A stretch of DNA of 64,000 bases, taken from the NCBI RefSeq assembly GCF_026013365.1, contig NZ_JAPDOE010000019.1:1-64000 (forward strand). The letters run 5' to 3'. The notes below the pieces were generated by a model that ran no database searches, had not been told where the DNA came from, and saw only the letters and a program-made list of their open reading frames with translations. This DNA is from Paenibacillus sp. LS1. GTDB taxonomy: Bacteria > Bacillota > Bacilli > Paenibacillales > Paenibacillaceae. Positions 42,210 through 50,693 of this stretch are shown piece by piece (within the stretch, counting starts at the first letter, position 1; each line of letters begins with the position of its first letter). The position numbers were made by a program, and so were the translations under genes.

Positions 42210-42539
42210 TCAGGCTATCGGTGTTCCATTTGGCAATGGACTATCCGATGTGAGCAAGACAACATCGCCTTCACCAGGCACGCCACCGAGCACGAGTACT
42301 TCAGAGACAAAACCGGCAATCTGCCGGGGTGGGAAATTAACTACAGCAACGACCTGTTTGCCGATCATCATTTCAGGCGTATAGCGTTGGGTAATCTGAG
42401 CACTGGAACGTTTCAGGCCAAGTGGTCCGAAGTCGATCGTCATTTTAATAGCGGGAATGCGAGCCTTCGGAAAGGGTTCAGCTTCCACCACTGTACCAAC
42501 CCGGATGTCATGTTGCATGAACTCTTCAAAAGTAGCCAT
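42210..42539 (-). CDS. csaA: CsaA-type tRNA-binding/chaperone protein
   Basis: A 109-residue single EMAP-type OB-fold protein. DIRVGTVVEAEPFPKARIPA, the SSAQITQRY core, VVAVVNFPPRQIAGFVSEVLVLG and the terminal NGTPI are all diagnostic of CsaA, a dimeric tRNA-binding protein with reported chaperone/secretion activity. Full length. Monocistronic with its own terminator. Confidence 0.92.
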   Translation of the reverse strand: MATFEEFMQHDIRVGTVVEAEPFPKARIPAIKMTIDFGPLGLKRSSAQITQRYTPEMMIGKQVVAVVNFPPRQIAGFVSEVLVLGGVPGEGDVVLLTSDSPLPNGTPIA

Positions 42540-42589
42540 AGGGGTAGATCTCCTTTCAACTATTGGGAACTATTATAAATGAAAAATCA

Positions 42590-42630
42590 ACAAAAAATCC
42601 AGATTACGCTGTATCGTAACCTGGATTTCT
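42590..42630 (-). terminator. Terminator after udk
   Basis: AAATCCAG-TTACG pairs with CGTAA-CTGGATTT around CTGTAT. Read on the minus strand a T-rich tract follows. Confidence 0.85.
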
Positions 42631-42651
42631 GTTGTGGTGCTTTGCAGCTAG

Positions 42652-43284
42652 TTAAGCCCCATTCCAATTCTCTCCGGTGAGGTATTTCTCGGTGAGGATG
42701 GATAACATTTGAATGCCTACTTCATTATGTCCGCCTTCTGGAATAATGATATCGGCATACTTTTTGGATGGCTCAATAAAAGCATCGTGCATCGGTTTTA
42801 CCGTTTCGAGGTATTGTTTGTATACGGATTGAATCGTGCGTCCGCGTTCTTCAATATCTCGCAGTACTCTCCGCAAAATCCGCACGTCGGAATCAGTATC
42901 AACAAATACTTTGATGTCCATCAGACTGCGCAGATGTTCGTCGATCAGCACATGCAATCCTTCTACAATGACAATATGGTTCGGTGCCAGTTCAACCGTC
43001 TCATTGGCAGCACGGTTATCTATGGTGAAGTCATATACGGGAGCATACGCCGCTTGGCCTTTTTTCAACAGGGTGAGATGCTCAATCAACAGATCATTAT
43101 CGAATGCAAACGGGTGATCGTAATTGGTGAGTCGACGTTGCTCAGGTGTGAGCTGCGACTGGTCTTTGTAATAATTGTCTTGGGATATAAATGTGACCTT
43201 ACCTGATCCCAGACGGTCTATGACGGAGCGAGCTACCGTCGTTTTACCGGAGCCGGTTCCTCCGGCGATACCAATAATGAGCAT
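42652..43284 (-). CDS. udk: Uridine kinase
   Basis: A 210-residue kinase that phosphorylates uridine and cytidine with ATP or GTP in pyrimidine salvage. P-loop GIAGGTGSGKTTVARSV at the N-terminus, SQDNYYKD, NYDHPFAFD, IVEGLHVL and RRVLRDIEERGR are all in the family order and the length is standard. Its short upstream region carries no clear regulatory RNA. Confidence 0.95.
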   Translation of the reverse strand: MLIIGIAGGTGSGKTTVARSVIDRLGSGKVTFISQDNYYKDQSQLTPEQRRLTNYDHPFAFDNDLLIEHLTLLKKGQAAYAPVYDFTIDNRAANETVELAPNHIVIVEGLHVLIDEHLRSLMDIKVFVDTDSDVRILRRVLRDIEERGRTIQSVYKQYLETVKPMHDAFIEPSKKYADIIIPEGGHNEVGIQMLSILTEKYLTGENWNGA

Positions 43285-43465
43285 GGTTGTTCCATAAGCC
43301 TCCCTAGAATGGCAGCATAATCATGGATAAAGAGCACGAATCAACAATCGATTCAGCACCTTTACCCACTTGTCTGTCTGTGAATACACAATTCCTTCAT
43401 TGTACCATAGCGCATTACTTTTTTCATCTGCTATGCAGAGGCATGTATTCCCTGATAAAGGAGGA

Positions 43466-43493
43466 TTGACATTCTTGTGAACAGGCCTATAAT
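43466..43493 (+). promoter_or_regulatory. Sigma-A promoter of the bgl region
   Basis: Perfect TTGACA (43466-43471) and TATAAT (43488-43493) with a 16-bp spacer. It lies 21 bp before the first RAT site. Confidence 0.8.
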
Positions 43494-43513
43494 AATACAT
43501 ATATTCATAACAC

Positions 43514-43543
43514 GGACTGTTACTGGGCGAACCAGGCATGACC
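43514..43543 (+). promoter_or_regulatory. RAT site 1 (antiterminator target)
   Basis: A 30-base element starting GGACTGTTACTGGGCG and ending AGGCATGACC closely follows the ribonucleic-antiterminator consensus bound by LicT/BglG proteins. Its last bases are the first arm of the following terminator, so protein binding should block termination. Confidence 0.85.
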
Positions 43544-43584
43544 GAATTCGATTATTTAACTGTAATCGCTTTCGGTCTTTTTTT
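43540..43584 (+). terminator. Leader terminator 1, controlled by RAT 1
   Basis: GACCGAA (43540-43546) pairs with TTCGGTC (43571-43577), followed by seven T residues, just ahead of the antiterminator gene. Confidence 0.8.
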
Positions 43585-43607
43585 ATTTTCATCGGGGGGT
43601 GAGGACA

Positions 43608-44432
43608 TTGAAGGTTATTAAGAAAGTGAATAACAACGTGGCGATTGCCATTAATGATAACAATGAAGAAGTATTTGTCGTAGGTAAAGGGGTAGGATTT
43701 CTGAAAACGCCCTATGAGCTGACGGAGACGGACTTGGTGGAGAAAATTTTCGTAGCACCGAAGAATATCCGTATGTATGACCTACTGAACAGCATTCCGA
43801 TTGAGGATATTTATCTCGCGGAGGAAGTGATCAAGCTGGGCAGTCAGATTCTGAATAAACAGTTTAATCCGAACCTGCTTCTCACCCTATCCGACCATAT
43901 CAGTTTTGCGTTAACCCGAACCAGAGAAGGGATCAGTATCAAAAATCCGCTGGAATGGGAAGTGCGAACACTCTATCCGGACGAGACACGGGTGGGGGAG
44001 GCTGCGCTGAAGCTGATTCAGGAAAAAATGCATATCACTCTGCCGACAGCCGAAACGACGCTGATTGCTCTGCACTTTGTTAATGCACAGGTCGGCTCCG
44101 GAGAGATGACGGATACCACCAAGGTAACCACAGTCACGGGCGAGATCCTATCGGTGATCAAATATGCTCTCAAAATTGATTTTCAGGAAGACTCCATTCA
44201 CTTTATGCGATTTGCTACACATATCAGATATTTCATCATGCGGCAGATGAGCGGTAAGTCGCTCAAAGACGAGAATGAATCGCTATTCCTGATGGTGAAG
44301 GAGAAGTTTCCGAAGGAACTTGCTTGTGTGGAGAAGATTGCTGATTTCTTGAAAAACAATTACGGCTGGACCTGTTCAGATGATGAAAAGTTATATCTGA
44401 TTCTGCATATCCAACGATTAATCTCGAACTAA
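43608..44432 (+). CDS. licT: BglG/LicT-family transcriptional antiterminator
   Basis: A 274-residue RNA-binding antiterminator. The N-terminal CAT domain has the family pattern MKVIKKVNNNVAIAI, with GKGVGFLKT. Two PRD modules follow (residues about 65-170 and 172-274) with conserved His/Asp-His sites: LSDHISFAL, IALHFVNAQ, FATHIRYF and LILHIQRL. It binds RAT RNA when beta-glucosides are being transported and PRD phosphorylation allows it. TTG 43608 gives the normal N-terminus and has GGGGGG about 8 bases upstream. GTG 43599 is an alternative. RAT 1 lies in its own leader, so it is autoregulated; RAT 2 controls the PTS genes. Confidence 0.9.
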   Translation: MKVIKKVNNNVAIAINDNNEEVFVVGKGVGFLKTPYELTETDLVEKIFVAPKNIRMYDLLNSIPIEDIYLAEEVIKLGSQILNKQFNPNLLLTLSDHISFALTRTREGISIKNPLEWEVRTLYPDETRVGEAALKLIQEKMHITLPTAETTLIALHFVNAQVGSGEMTDTTKVTTVTGEILSVIKYALKIDFQEDSIHFMRFATHIRYFIMRQMSGKSLKDENESLFLMVKEKFPKELACVEKIADFLKNNYGWTCSDDEKLYLILHIQRLISN

Positions 44433-44448
44433 CCAAATAATCCATATT

Positions 44449-44478
44449 GGACTGTTACTGATTCGATCAGGCATGACC
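44449..44478 (+). promoter_or_regulatory. RAT site 2 ahead of PTS gene
   Basis: A 30-base element reading GGACTGTTACTGATTCG and ending CAGGCATGACC, close to the LicT target sequence and almost the same as RAT 1. It overlaps the first arm of terminator 2. Confidence 0.88.
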
Positions 44479-44518
44479 AAGCGTAGGGAATGACGATTCC
44501 CCGGCTTGGTCATTTTTT
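44473..44518 (+). terminator. Leader terminator 2, controlled by RAT 2
   Basis: ATGACCAAGC (44473-44482) pairs exactly with GCTTGGTCAT (44504-44513), enclosing a GGGAAT/ATTCCC stem, followed by TTTTT. Confidence 0.9.
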
Positions 44519-44554
44519 ATATAACTATTTCAGTAGATGTAGAGGAGAAGGGTC

Positions 44555-46483
44555 ATGAACAACAAAGATTTGGCTAAAAACGTACTTGATCTTGTTGGCG
44601 GCGAGCAAAATATATCGGGTCTGACGCACTGTGCAACTCGTTTGAGATTCGTATTGAAGGATGATAACAAAGCAGACCTCAAGGCGCTGGATCAGCTTGA
44701 AGGCGTACTCAAGGCACAAAATTCCGGTGGACAGATTCAGGTTGTCATCGGTGCAAAGGTAGATGCAGTCTACAGTGAAGTGAGGAATCTGACTTCTGAC
44801 CAGATTGGCGAGCTTTCGGAGTCTACAGACAGTGGACCGAAAAAGAGACGCAACCCCGTCAATGTCGTGCTTGAAACCATCGCAGGTATATTCACCCCTG
44901 TTCTGCCAGCACTTGTTGGTTGCGGGATGATCAAGTGTTTGGCTACTGTAATAACTGCAATGGGATACCTGGAAGGCTCCGGTTTCCTGACGATCATTAA
45001 CATGATTGGGGACTGTATTTTCTACTTCATGCCGTTCTTCCTGGCTGTTAGTGCAGCAAACCGATTCAAAACCAATCCCTATTTGGCGGTAGCTCTTGCT
45101 GCGGGATTAATGCATCCAACCATTTTGAACGCTGCGGCTCAGATTGCTGAGACGGGTGTGAATAGCATTGATTTTCTCGGCATGCCGATTCTGTTGATGA
45201 AATATTCCTCTTCCGTCATTCCAATCATTCTGGCTGTATGGATTATGAGTTATGTGTATCCGATCGTCAATCGGGTGATTCCCAAGTTTCTGCAGGTCTT
45301 GCTCACCCCAATGATTGTTTTGTTCATTATGATTCCACTGGAATTAATCGTGCTTGGCCCAGTAGGATCATATATCGGTGACTGGTTGACCAATGGCATC
45401 AACTCATTGTTCTCCACTGCAGGTGTTCTTGCTGGTGCGATTCTTGGATTTTTCAAACCGATTATGGTCATGTTCGGTATGCACTATGCCATCATGCCGA
45501 TTCAGGTTCAACAAGTGGCTACACTGGGTGCAACCGTGCTGTTACCAACAGCACTGGCAGCGAATTTGGCTCAGGCTGGAGCAGCCTTCGGTGTGTTTGT
45601 ACTAACGAAGAGTAAAACGATGAAATCAGCCGCTGCTTCAAGTGGATTCACCGCGTTGTTCGGGATTACCGAACCGGCAATCTATGGTGTAACGCTGAAA
45701 TACAAACGTCCCTTTTTCGCAGGTTGCCTGGCAGGTGGATTAGTCGGTGGATTCTACAGCTTGGTGCATACAACAGCGAATGCAATTTCACTTCCAGGTG
45801 TATTGGCAATTGGCACGTATACCTCTGATCGCTACATGTATGTCGTTATTGGTTGTATTGCCGCAGTTGTACTCGGGTTTGTGTTCACGCTGTTGGCTGG
45901 CATCAAGGAAGATACAGATGGAAATAAATCGAAGCAGCAAGCTACGAATAAAGTAAATAGCAATCAGACAATCGTTGCCTCAGAGGTAACTCCAACATCC
46001 GTATCATCACAGACATCCACGTCTTCTGACATGCTTATCGTTAGTCCAATGACAGGGGAGATTAAACCCATCTCTGAAGTAGAAGATCAGGCATTTGCCC
46101 AAGAGTTAATGGGTAAAGGCATTGCAATCGTTCCGACAGATGGCAAGGTATACGCTCCATTTGACGGAGTAGTCGAGGCGCTTTATCGCACCAAACACGC
46201 CATCGGTTTGAAGGCAGCGAATGGTGTTGAGATCCTGATTCATATCGGGGTGGATACGGTCAGCCTGAAAGGGAAATATTTTAACGCCCATATCGAACAG
46301 GGACAGACAATCCAGGCTGGGGATTTATTAGTAGAGTTTGATCCAGAAGGCATTACGTCAGCAGGCTATAATACCATTACATCGATTGTGGTAACCAACA
46401 TGCAACAGTATGGAGACGTACTGACCACAGCGACCAGCGGCCCAATCCGGGAGAGCGAAGCTTTAATTAAGCTGATCCCATAA
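44555..46483 (+). CDS. bglP: PTS beta-glucoside transporter, enzyme IIBCA
   Basis: A 642-residue permease that imports and phosphorylates aryl- or alkyl-beta-glucosides. EIIB (1-about 90) has GLTHCATRLRF with phospho-Cys26. EIIC (about 105-450) is membrane-embedded with ALVGCGMIKCL, GITEPAIYGVTLKY and about ten spans. A Ser/Thr/Gln linker leads to EIIA (about 485-642) with GVEILIHIGVDTV and phospho-His563. AGGAG lies 10 bases before the ATG. It also passes sugar status to LicT by phosphorylation in the known systems. The RAT/terminator upstream gives substrate-dependent read-through. Confidence 0.94.
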   Translation: MNNKDLAKNVLDLVGGEQNISGLTHCATRLRFVLKDDNKADLKALDQLEGVLKAQNSGGQIQVVIGAKVDAVYSEVRNLTSDQIGELSESTDSGPKKRRNPVNVVLETIAGIFTPVLPALVGCGMIKCLATVITAMGYLEGSGFLTIINMIGDCIFYFMPFFLAVSAANRFKTNPYLAVALAAGLMHPTILNAAAQIAETGVNSIDFLGMPILLMKYSSSVIPIILAVWIMSYVYPIVNRVIPKFLQVLLTPMIVLFIMIPLELIVLGPVGSYIGDWLTNGINSLFSTAGVLAGAILGFFKPIMVMFGMHYAIMPIQVQQVATLGATVLLPTALAANLAQAGAAFGVFVLTKSKTMKSAAASSGFTALFGITEPAIYGVTLKYKRPFFAGCLAGGLVGGFYSLVHTTANAISLPGVLAIGTYTSDRYMYVVIGCIAAVVLGFVFTLLAGIKEDTDGNKSKQQATNKVNSNQTIVASEVTPTSVSSQTSTSSDMLIVSPMTGEIKPISEVEDQAFAQELMGKGIAIVPTDGKVYAPFDGVVEALYRTKHAIGLKAANGVEILIHIGVDTVSLKGKYFNAHIEQGQTIQAGDLLVEFDPEGITSAGYNTITSIVVTNMQQYGDVLTTATSGPIRESEALIKLIP

Positions 46484-46531
46484 AACCTGAAATAAGACCT
46501 TAATAACACGTAATAACAGGAGGAAACTAAA

Positions 46532-47989
46532 ATGACGAATTCCAATTTTCCAAAAGATTTTTTATGGGGCGGTGCACTATCTGCCTGTCAGGCGGAAGGT
46601 GCTTATAATGTCGACGGCAAGAGTCTGACCATTCCAGAAGTGATGAAGTTTAACGAGAAGAACGACCGCAAAGTGACCAAGCAGATCAGAGTGAATTGGG
46701 AGATGATTGAAGAGGCCAGGAATGACCCGGATACCGTGAAATATCCGAAGCGCCGGGGGATCGATTTTTATCATAACTTCCGTGAGGATATCGCCATGTT
46801 TGCCGAGATGGGATTCAAAGTATTTCGTTATTCCATTTCATGGGCCAGAGTTTTTCCAGGTGGCGACGATGCCGCTCCGAACGAAAAGGCACTAGAGTTC
46901 TATGATCAGGTGATTGATGAATGTCTAAAACAGGGCATGGAGCCCCTGATTACCATCAGCCACTTTGATACGCCAATTGTACTGATGGACAAGTTCGGAG
47001 GATGGTATAACCGCAAATTAATCGATCTGTATGTGAACTATTGTGATGTACTGTTTAATCGCTACAAGGGCAAAGTGAAATATTGGGTGACGTTCAACGA
47101 GATCAACATGAGCGTGAAAGCATCGGCCAAGACGCTGGGAATCATTGATTATGATGCTGCCAATTATGAGGAAATGCTGTTCCAGGGGCTGCATCATCAA
47201 TTTGTAGCTGCGTCCAGAGCAACCAAGATAGCACATGAGATTGATCCGAATAACCAGATCGGAAGTATGGTCGCTTATTTTACAACGTATCCTTACACTT
47301 GCAAGCCGGAGGATGCACTTCAGATGCAGCAGGATGATCAGATGAAAAATCAGTTCTATCTCGATGTGCTCAATAAAGGCGAGTACCCTTACTATAGTAA
47401 AACGTATTTCAAAAACAAGGAGATCCAGTTGAATATCGAGGATGGCGATCTGGATAGCATTCGCGCACACACGGCTGATTTTGTAGGGATGTCGTATTAC
47501 AACTCGATGATTTCCAGCAGTGATACAGAGCAGCTCGAACTAACAGCAGGCAATGTACACAGTGTATATAAAAACCCGCATCTGCCCGCTAACGAGTGGG
47601 GCTGGCAGATTGATCCCATTGGCCTGCGGTATACGCTTAATCTCGTCTATGATCGGTATCAAAAGCCTGTCTTCATTTTGGAGAACAGCTCGGGCTTCTA
47701 CGACAAGCTGAATGAAGATGGAACGATCAACGATCCATACCGGATTGATTTCCTGAGCAAACATATCGAACAGATGGGACTCGCCATTGCGGATGGCGTC
47801 GAGGTGTTGGGATACACGATGTGGGGACCCATCGACATGATTAGTTCAGGGACCTCCGAGATGAGCAAACGGTACGGATTTATCTATGTGGATCAGGATG
47901 ACTATGGCAATGGTACGCTCGAAAGATATCGTAAGGATTCGTTCTTCTGGTATCAGAATGTGATCCGTACCAACGGAGCAGAATTGTAA
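46532..47989 (+). CDS. 6-phospho-beta-glucosidase, GH1 family
   Basis: A 485-residue GH1 enzyme that cleaves the phosphorylated beta-glucoside delivered by the PTS. FPKDFLWGGALSACQAEGAY, VFRYSISWARVFP, TISHFDTP, WVTFNEIN (acid/base Glu) and VFILENSSGFYD (nucleophile Glu) are in order; SEMSKRYGFIYVD is the phospho-sugar loop. The nucleophile segment reads ENSSG rather than the more common ENGLG, a modest variation. AGGAGG lies 8 bases before the ATG. Third gene of the antiterminator-controlled operon. Confidence 0.92.
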   Translation: MTNSNFPKDFLWGGALSACQAEGAYNVDGKSLTIPEVMKFNEKNDRKVTKQIRVNWEMIEEARNDPDTVKYPKRRGIDFYHNFREDIAMFAEMGFKVFRYSISWARVFPGGDDAAPNEKALEFYDQVIDECLKQGMEPLITISHFDTPIVLMDKFGGWYNRKLIDLYVNYCDVLFNRYKGKVKYWVTFNEINMSVKASAKTLGIIDYDAANYEEMLFQGLHHQFVAASRATKIAHEIDPNNQIGSMVAYFTTYPYTCKPEDALQMQQDDQMKNQFYLDVLNKGEYPYYSKTYFKNKEIQLNIEDGDLDSIRAHTADFVGMSYYNSMISSSDTEQLELTAGNVHSVYKNPHLPANEWGWQIDPIGLRYTLNLVYDRYQKPVFILENSSGFYDKLNEDGTINDPYRIDFLSKHIEQMGLAIADGVEVLGYTMWGPIDMISSGTSEMSKRYGFIYVDQDDYGNGTLERYRKDSFFWYQNVIRTNGAEL

Positions 47990-47995
47990 TAGAGC

Positions 47996-48955
47996 ATGAA
48001 TATTCTGGATCGTATCAAAAAAATCCCCGGCGGCTTGCTGATTGTTCCTATGCTGGCCGCCGCGGTCATCAACACGGTGTTTCCATCGTTTTTTCAGATC
48101 GGGGATCCAACAACAGCGCTGTTTACTTCGAAAGGTACCATGGTGCTGATCGGCATGATTTTACTGATATCAGGAACACAGCTTAACTTGTCACAGCTTC
48201 TGGTGACCTTGAAGAGAGCAGGGGTGCTCTGTATTTCACGCATCCTCATCAGCTGCCTGTTCGGCTGGGCGTTTGTACACTTTTTTGGCATAAGTGGGGT
48301 TGGTGGAGTTTCTGCGGTAGCCTTCATTGCCGTTCTGACCAGTTGTAATCCGGGACTATATCTGGCCTTGATGAACACGTATGGAGATGATGTGGATCGT
48401 GCTGCGTTTGGCATTCTGAATCTGATCGCCGTACCCGTTATTCCGGTTCTGATATTGAATTCGGCGAGCGGTGTTGGTATTGATTACCTTAGTGTCCTTG
48501 CTACACTAGTACCTTTTTTCATCGGCATACTTCTTGGTAACCTGGATATCAACATACAGAAGATGTTCGCTCCGGGAACACTGATTCTGCTGCCTTTTTT
48601 AGGTACAAGCTTTGGGTCAAATATTGATTTGCGTATTGCATTTCAATCCAGTCTATCCGGTTTGTTGGTCACAGTGTTATTTTTGCTGATCTGCATGCTG
48701 CCGCTCATTGGGATCGATCGAACGATATTAAGACGTCCCGGTTACGCAGCGGCTGCGACATGTTCGGTTGCTGGATTGTCCATGGTCGTGCCATCGATGG
48801 CTGCCGAATTCAATCCGGCGTATGCACCTTATGTAGATACAGCTATCGCTCAGATTGCATTTGCTGTGATCCTGACGTCGGTGACCGTTCCTTATATTGT
48901 GAAGCGTTTGGCTGGAGGAACAGCGACGGAAGCTTCTGCTTCGACAAATCACTAG
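47996..48955 (+). CDS. 2-keto-3-deoxygluconate permease (KdgT family)
   Basis: A 319-residue carrier with about ten spans. IPGGLLIVPMLAAAVINTVFPS, IGMILLISGTQLNLSQ and GVGGVSAVAFIAVLTSCNPGLYLALMNTYGD are strong KdgT marks. KdgT proteins bring in 2-keto-3-deoxygluconate, a pectin-degradation product, by proton symport. It begins 6 bp after the glucosidase stop with only a weak GGAG-like site, so it is coupled to it. Its place in a beta-glucoside PTS operon is unexpected; it may move another sugar acid. A strong terminator follows. Confidence 0.87.
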   Translation: MNILDRIKKIPGGLLIVPMLAAAVINTVFPSFFQIGDPTTALFTSKGTMVLIGMILLISGTQLNLSQLLVTLKRAGVLCISRILISCLFGWAFVHFFGISGVGGVSAVAFIAVLTSCNPGLYLALMNTYGDDVDRAAFGILNLIAVPVIPVLILNSASGVGIDYLSVLATLVPFFIGILLGNLDINIQKMFAPGTLILLPFLGTSFGSNIDLRIAFQSSLSGLLVTVLFLLICMLPLIGIDRTILRRPGYAAAATCSVAGLSMVVPSMAAEFNPAYAPYVDTAIAQIAFAVILTSVTVPYIVKRLAGGTATEASASTNH

Positions 48956-48956
48956 A

Positions 48957-49007
48957 AAAAAACAGCATGTGTTCTGTCAGGTCATGACGGATCACATGCT
49001 GTTTTGC
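48957..49007. terminator. Bidirectional terminator after KdgT gene
   Basis: AACAGCATGTG pairs with CACATGCTGTT and is flanked by A and T runs, so it can end the bgl operon and the convergent DJ-1-type gene. Confidence 0.88.
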
Positions 49008-49023
49008 TTTGTACATCTATATT

Positions 49024-49707
49024 TTACAGACCCAGCAGTTGTTTAACACTTTCCGCTACGGCTTTGCTAGATTGCGGATTCTGTCCTGTGACCACGCGGC
49101 CATCTGTTGTGACATAAGAGCTGAAGGCAGCTGCTTTATCGTATTGTGCAGCACGTTCTCTCAAAGCATCTTCCAATAGGAAAGGAACATACTCGGTTTG
49201 TTGAGCCAATGCTTCTTCTTCATTCGTAAAGCCGGAAACGGTTTTGTCGTTGATCAAAAGCAGACCGTTGGACAGCTTCACGTTCAGCAGGGCTGTAACT
49301 CCGTGGCACACGCCGGATACAACGCCACCTTTTTCATAGATATCACGAGAAAGCTCTTGAAGTTCGGAATTGTCCGGGAAATCCCACATCGTACCGTGAC
49401 CCCCTGTGAAATAGATTGCATCGTAGTCACTCGCGTTTACTTCGCTAGGTTTCAACGTATTTTTCAATTGGTTCATGAACGTTTCGTTTTCGAAATAGGC
49501 TTTGGTGCTCTCATCCAGAGAGTCGCCCAGACTTTTCGGATCAAGAGGTACGTTACCACCTTTAGGGCTAACCAGATCGATCTGAACATTTTCGTTTTGA
49601 TCAAACTCTTCAATAAAGTGCGTTGCTTCGCTCAGCCACAAGCCGGTAGGCTCGTCCTTCGTTGCGTATTTATCCACATTTGTTAGAACAACCAGTATCT
49701 TTTTCAT
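49024..49707 (-). CDS. DJ-1/PfpI family protein (Hsp31-like)
   Basis: A 227-residue class I glutamine-amidotransferase-like protein. AIYFTGGHGTMWDFPD holds the nucleophile-elbow Glu-loop partner, and VSGVCHGVTALLN contains the reactive Cys and following His. This longer form (as against 170-residue PfpI) is close to Hsp31/glyoxalase III-type proteins that handle methylglyoxal or damaged thiols. Which activity applies is not decided by sequence. Monocistronic. An inverted repeat at 49754-49770 in the upstream AT-rich region may be its operator. Confidence 0.85.
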   Translation of the reverse strand: MKKILVVLTNVDKYATKDEPTGLWLSEATHFIEEFDQNENVQIDLVSPKGGNVPLDPKSLGDSLDESTKAYFENETFMNQLKNTLKPSEVNASDYDAIYFTGGHGTMWDFPDNSELQELSRDIYEKGGVVSGVCHGVTALLNVKLSNGLLLINDKTVSGFTNEEEALAQQTEYVPFLLEDALRERAAQYDKAAAFSSYVTTDGRVVTGQNPQSSKAVAESVKQLLGL

Positions 49708-49753
49708 ATAAAAACCTCCCGTAAAGTATATATCATTAATCTATATTTAATAT

Positions 49754-49770
49754 CACAAAATTAAATTGTG
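49754..49770. promoter_or_regulatory. Possible operator (inverted repeat) upstream of DJ-1-type gene
   Basis: CACAAAATTAAATTGTG contains the inverted repeat CACAA/TTGTG with a 7-base centre, about 47 bp before the divergent gene start in very AT-rich DNA. The size would fit a MarR/HxlR-type regulator. The rest of 49708-50090 holds only the promoter at 50003. Confidence 0.35.
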
Positions 49771-50002
49771 TAAAATCTATAATTAAATATAACATAACCA
49801 TTTTCTAAAGTAAAATTATGAGCTTATTGGTGCTCACCAAATTTAACTTTTCATGCGAAGGAGAAGGAGCAAAGTGGTGGTAAGTATGCCTCTTAAGAAT
49901 GCACGTTTACTTATTATGCCCGACTTAATTTACTCATATTGTAAGCGGAGGTAGGCGTGTGTAAGGGATCTCGAAATTAATTCAAATTTGAAGTTAATTT
50001 GA

Positions 50003-50031
50003 TTGAACAACTAGTACTTTTGATTTAGAAT
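50003..50031 (+). promoter_or_regulatory. Sigma-A promoter for secreted coiled-coil gene
   Basis: TTGAAC (50003-50008) and TAGAAT (50026-50031) with an exact 17-bp spacer, 60 bp ahead of the start codon. Confidence 0.6.
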
Positions 50032-50090
50032 GACGGAAGATACCAACTTAAAAACTGGTACATATTACATATGGACTCGGAGGAACAGTC

Positions 50091-50555
50091 ATGAAACGTT
50101 CAGGTAAATTTTTCGCTTCATCCGTAGTTGCTGCTTTCGCTGCAGTATCTATCGTCTCTTCAGCTTCAGCGAGCACAGTTTCCGTCTCCAATATCTCTGG
50201 CGTAACACCTATCAACTTTAGCAGTATGGATATCGAAACCGCTTTGATGATGGTCCAACAAGAACGTACCAAATTATTGGATGCTCAACTGCAAATGCAA
50301 ATTCAGGAGGTACAGAAACGTAATCAACAGATCGCGGATTTGAACTCTCAATTGCAGATCGCCCAGCAAAACGGGGATGAAGCAGCTGTTCAAAAGCTGA
50401 AAGGCCAAATTGATGCTGCGAGCAATTCCCAACAGATGGACATGCTTCGTCTGCAATCTATGTCCAACAAGCGCAATGAAGCGTTTGATATCATGACGAA
50501 CTTTGTCAAAAAAATGCAGGATTCAAGATCATCTATCATCGGTAACATGCGTTAA
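50091..50555 (+). CDS. Small secreted coiled-coil protein
   Basis: A 154-residue exported protein that I do not recognise. The signal peptide (SGKFFASSVVAAFAAVSIV, cleavage near SASAS) is clear. The mature part has a long Gln/Leu-rich heptad region (ERTKLLDAQLQMQIQEVQKR and IADLNSQLQIAQQNGDEAAV) that should form a coiled coil, ending with a basic tail. CGGAGGA precedes the ATG. It has its own promoter and terminator, so it is a stand-alone unit. A structural or cell-wall role is only a guess. Confidence 0.75.
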   Translation: MKRSGKFFASSVVAAFAAVSIVSSASASTVSVSNISGVTPINFSSMDIETALMMVQQERTKLLDAQLQMQIQEVQKRNQQIADLNSQLQIAQQNGDEAAVQKLKGQIDAASNSQQMDMLRLQSMSNKRNEAFDIMTNFVKKMQDSRSSIIGNMR

Positions 50556-50581
50556 GAACGGATGATTAACTGCAGCAACAC

Positions 50582-50627
50582 AAAAAGAGCGAAGCCGGAA
50601 TTCAGATTCCGAAACTTCGCTCTTTTT
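50582..50627. terminator. Convergent terminator after coiled-coil gene and SNF2 gene
   Basis: AAAAAGAGCGAAG pairs exactly with CTTCGCTCTTTTT and also contains an inner GGAAT/ATTCC stem. Confidence 0.93.
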
Positions 50628-50693
50628 GTATTTCTCATTTATTTGATTTCTCTGAAATCCGGGTTTGGCTTGTACTGTAAATCTTCTACCAAG

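Noticed and set aside
43321..43539. 72-codon minus-strand frame upstream of licT
   Set aside because: It overlaps a perfect sigma-A promoter and the RAT site; no protein features.
43561..43574. TGTAATCGCTTTCG as a cre box in the licT leader
   Set aside because: It misses the final consensus base and forms part of the terminator stem and loop; kept only as a remark in a finding.
49886..49954. 22-codon plus-strand ORF preceded by AAGGAG and GGTGG
   Set aside because: It is short, has no membrane span or motif, and its possible ribosome sites are badly spaced. It could be chance in AT-rich DNA.
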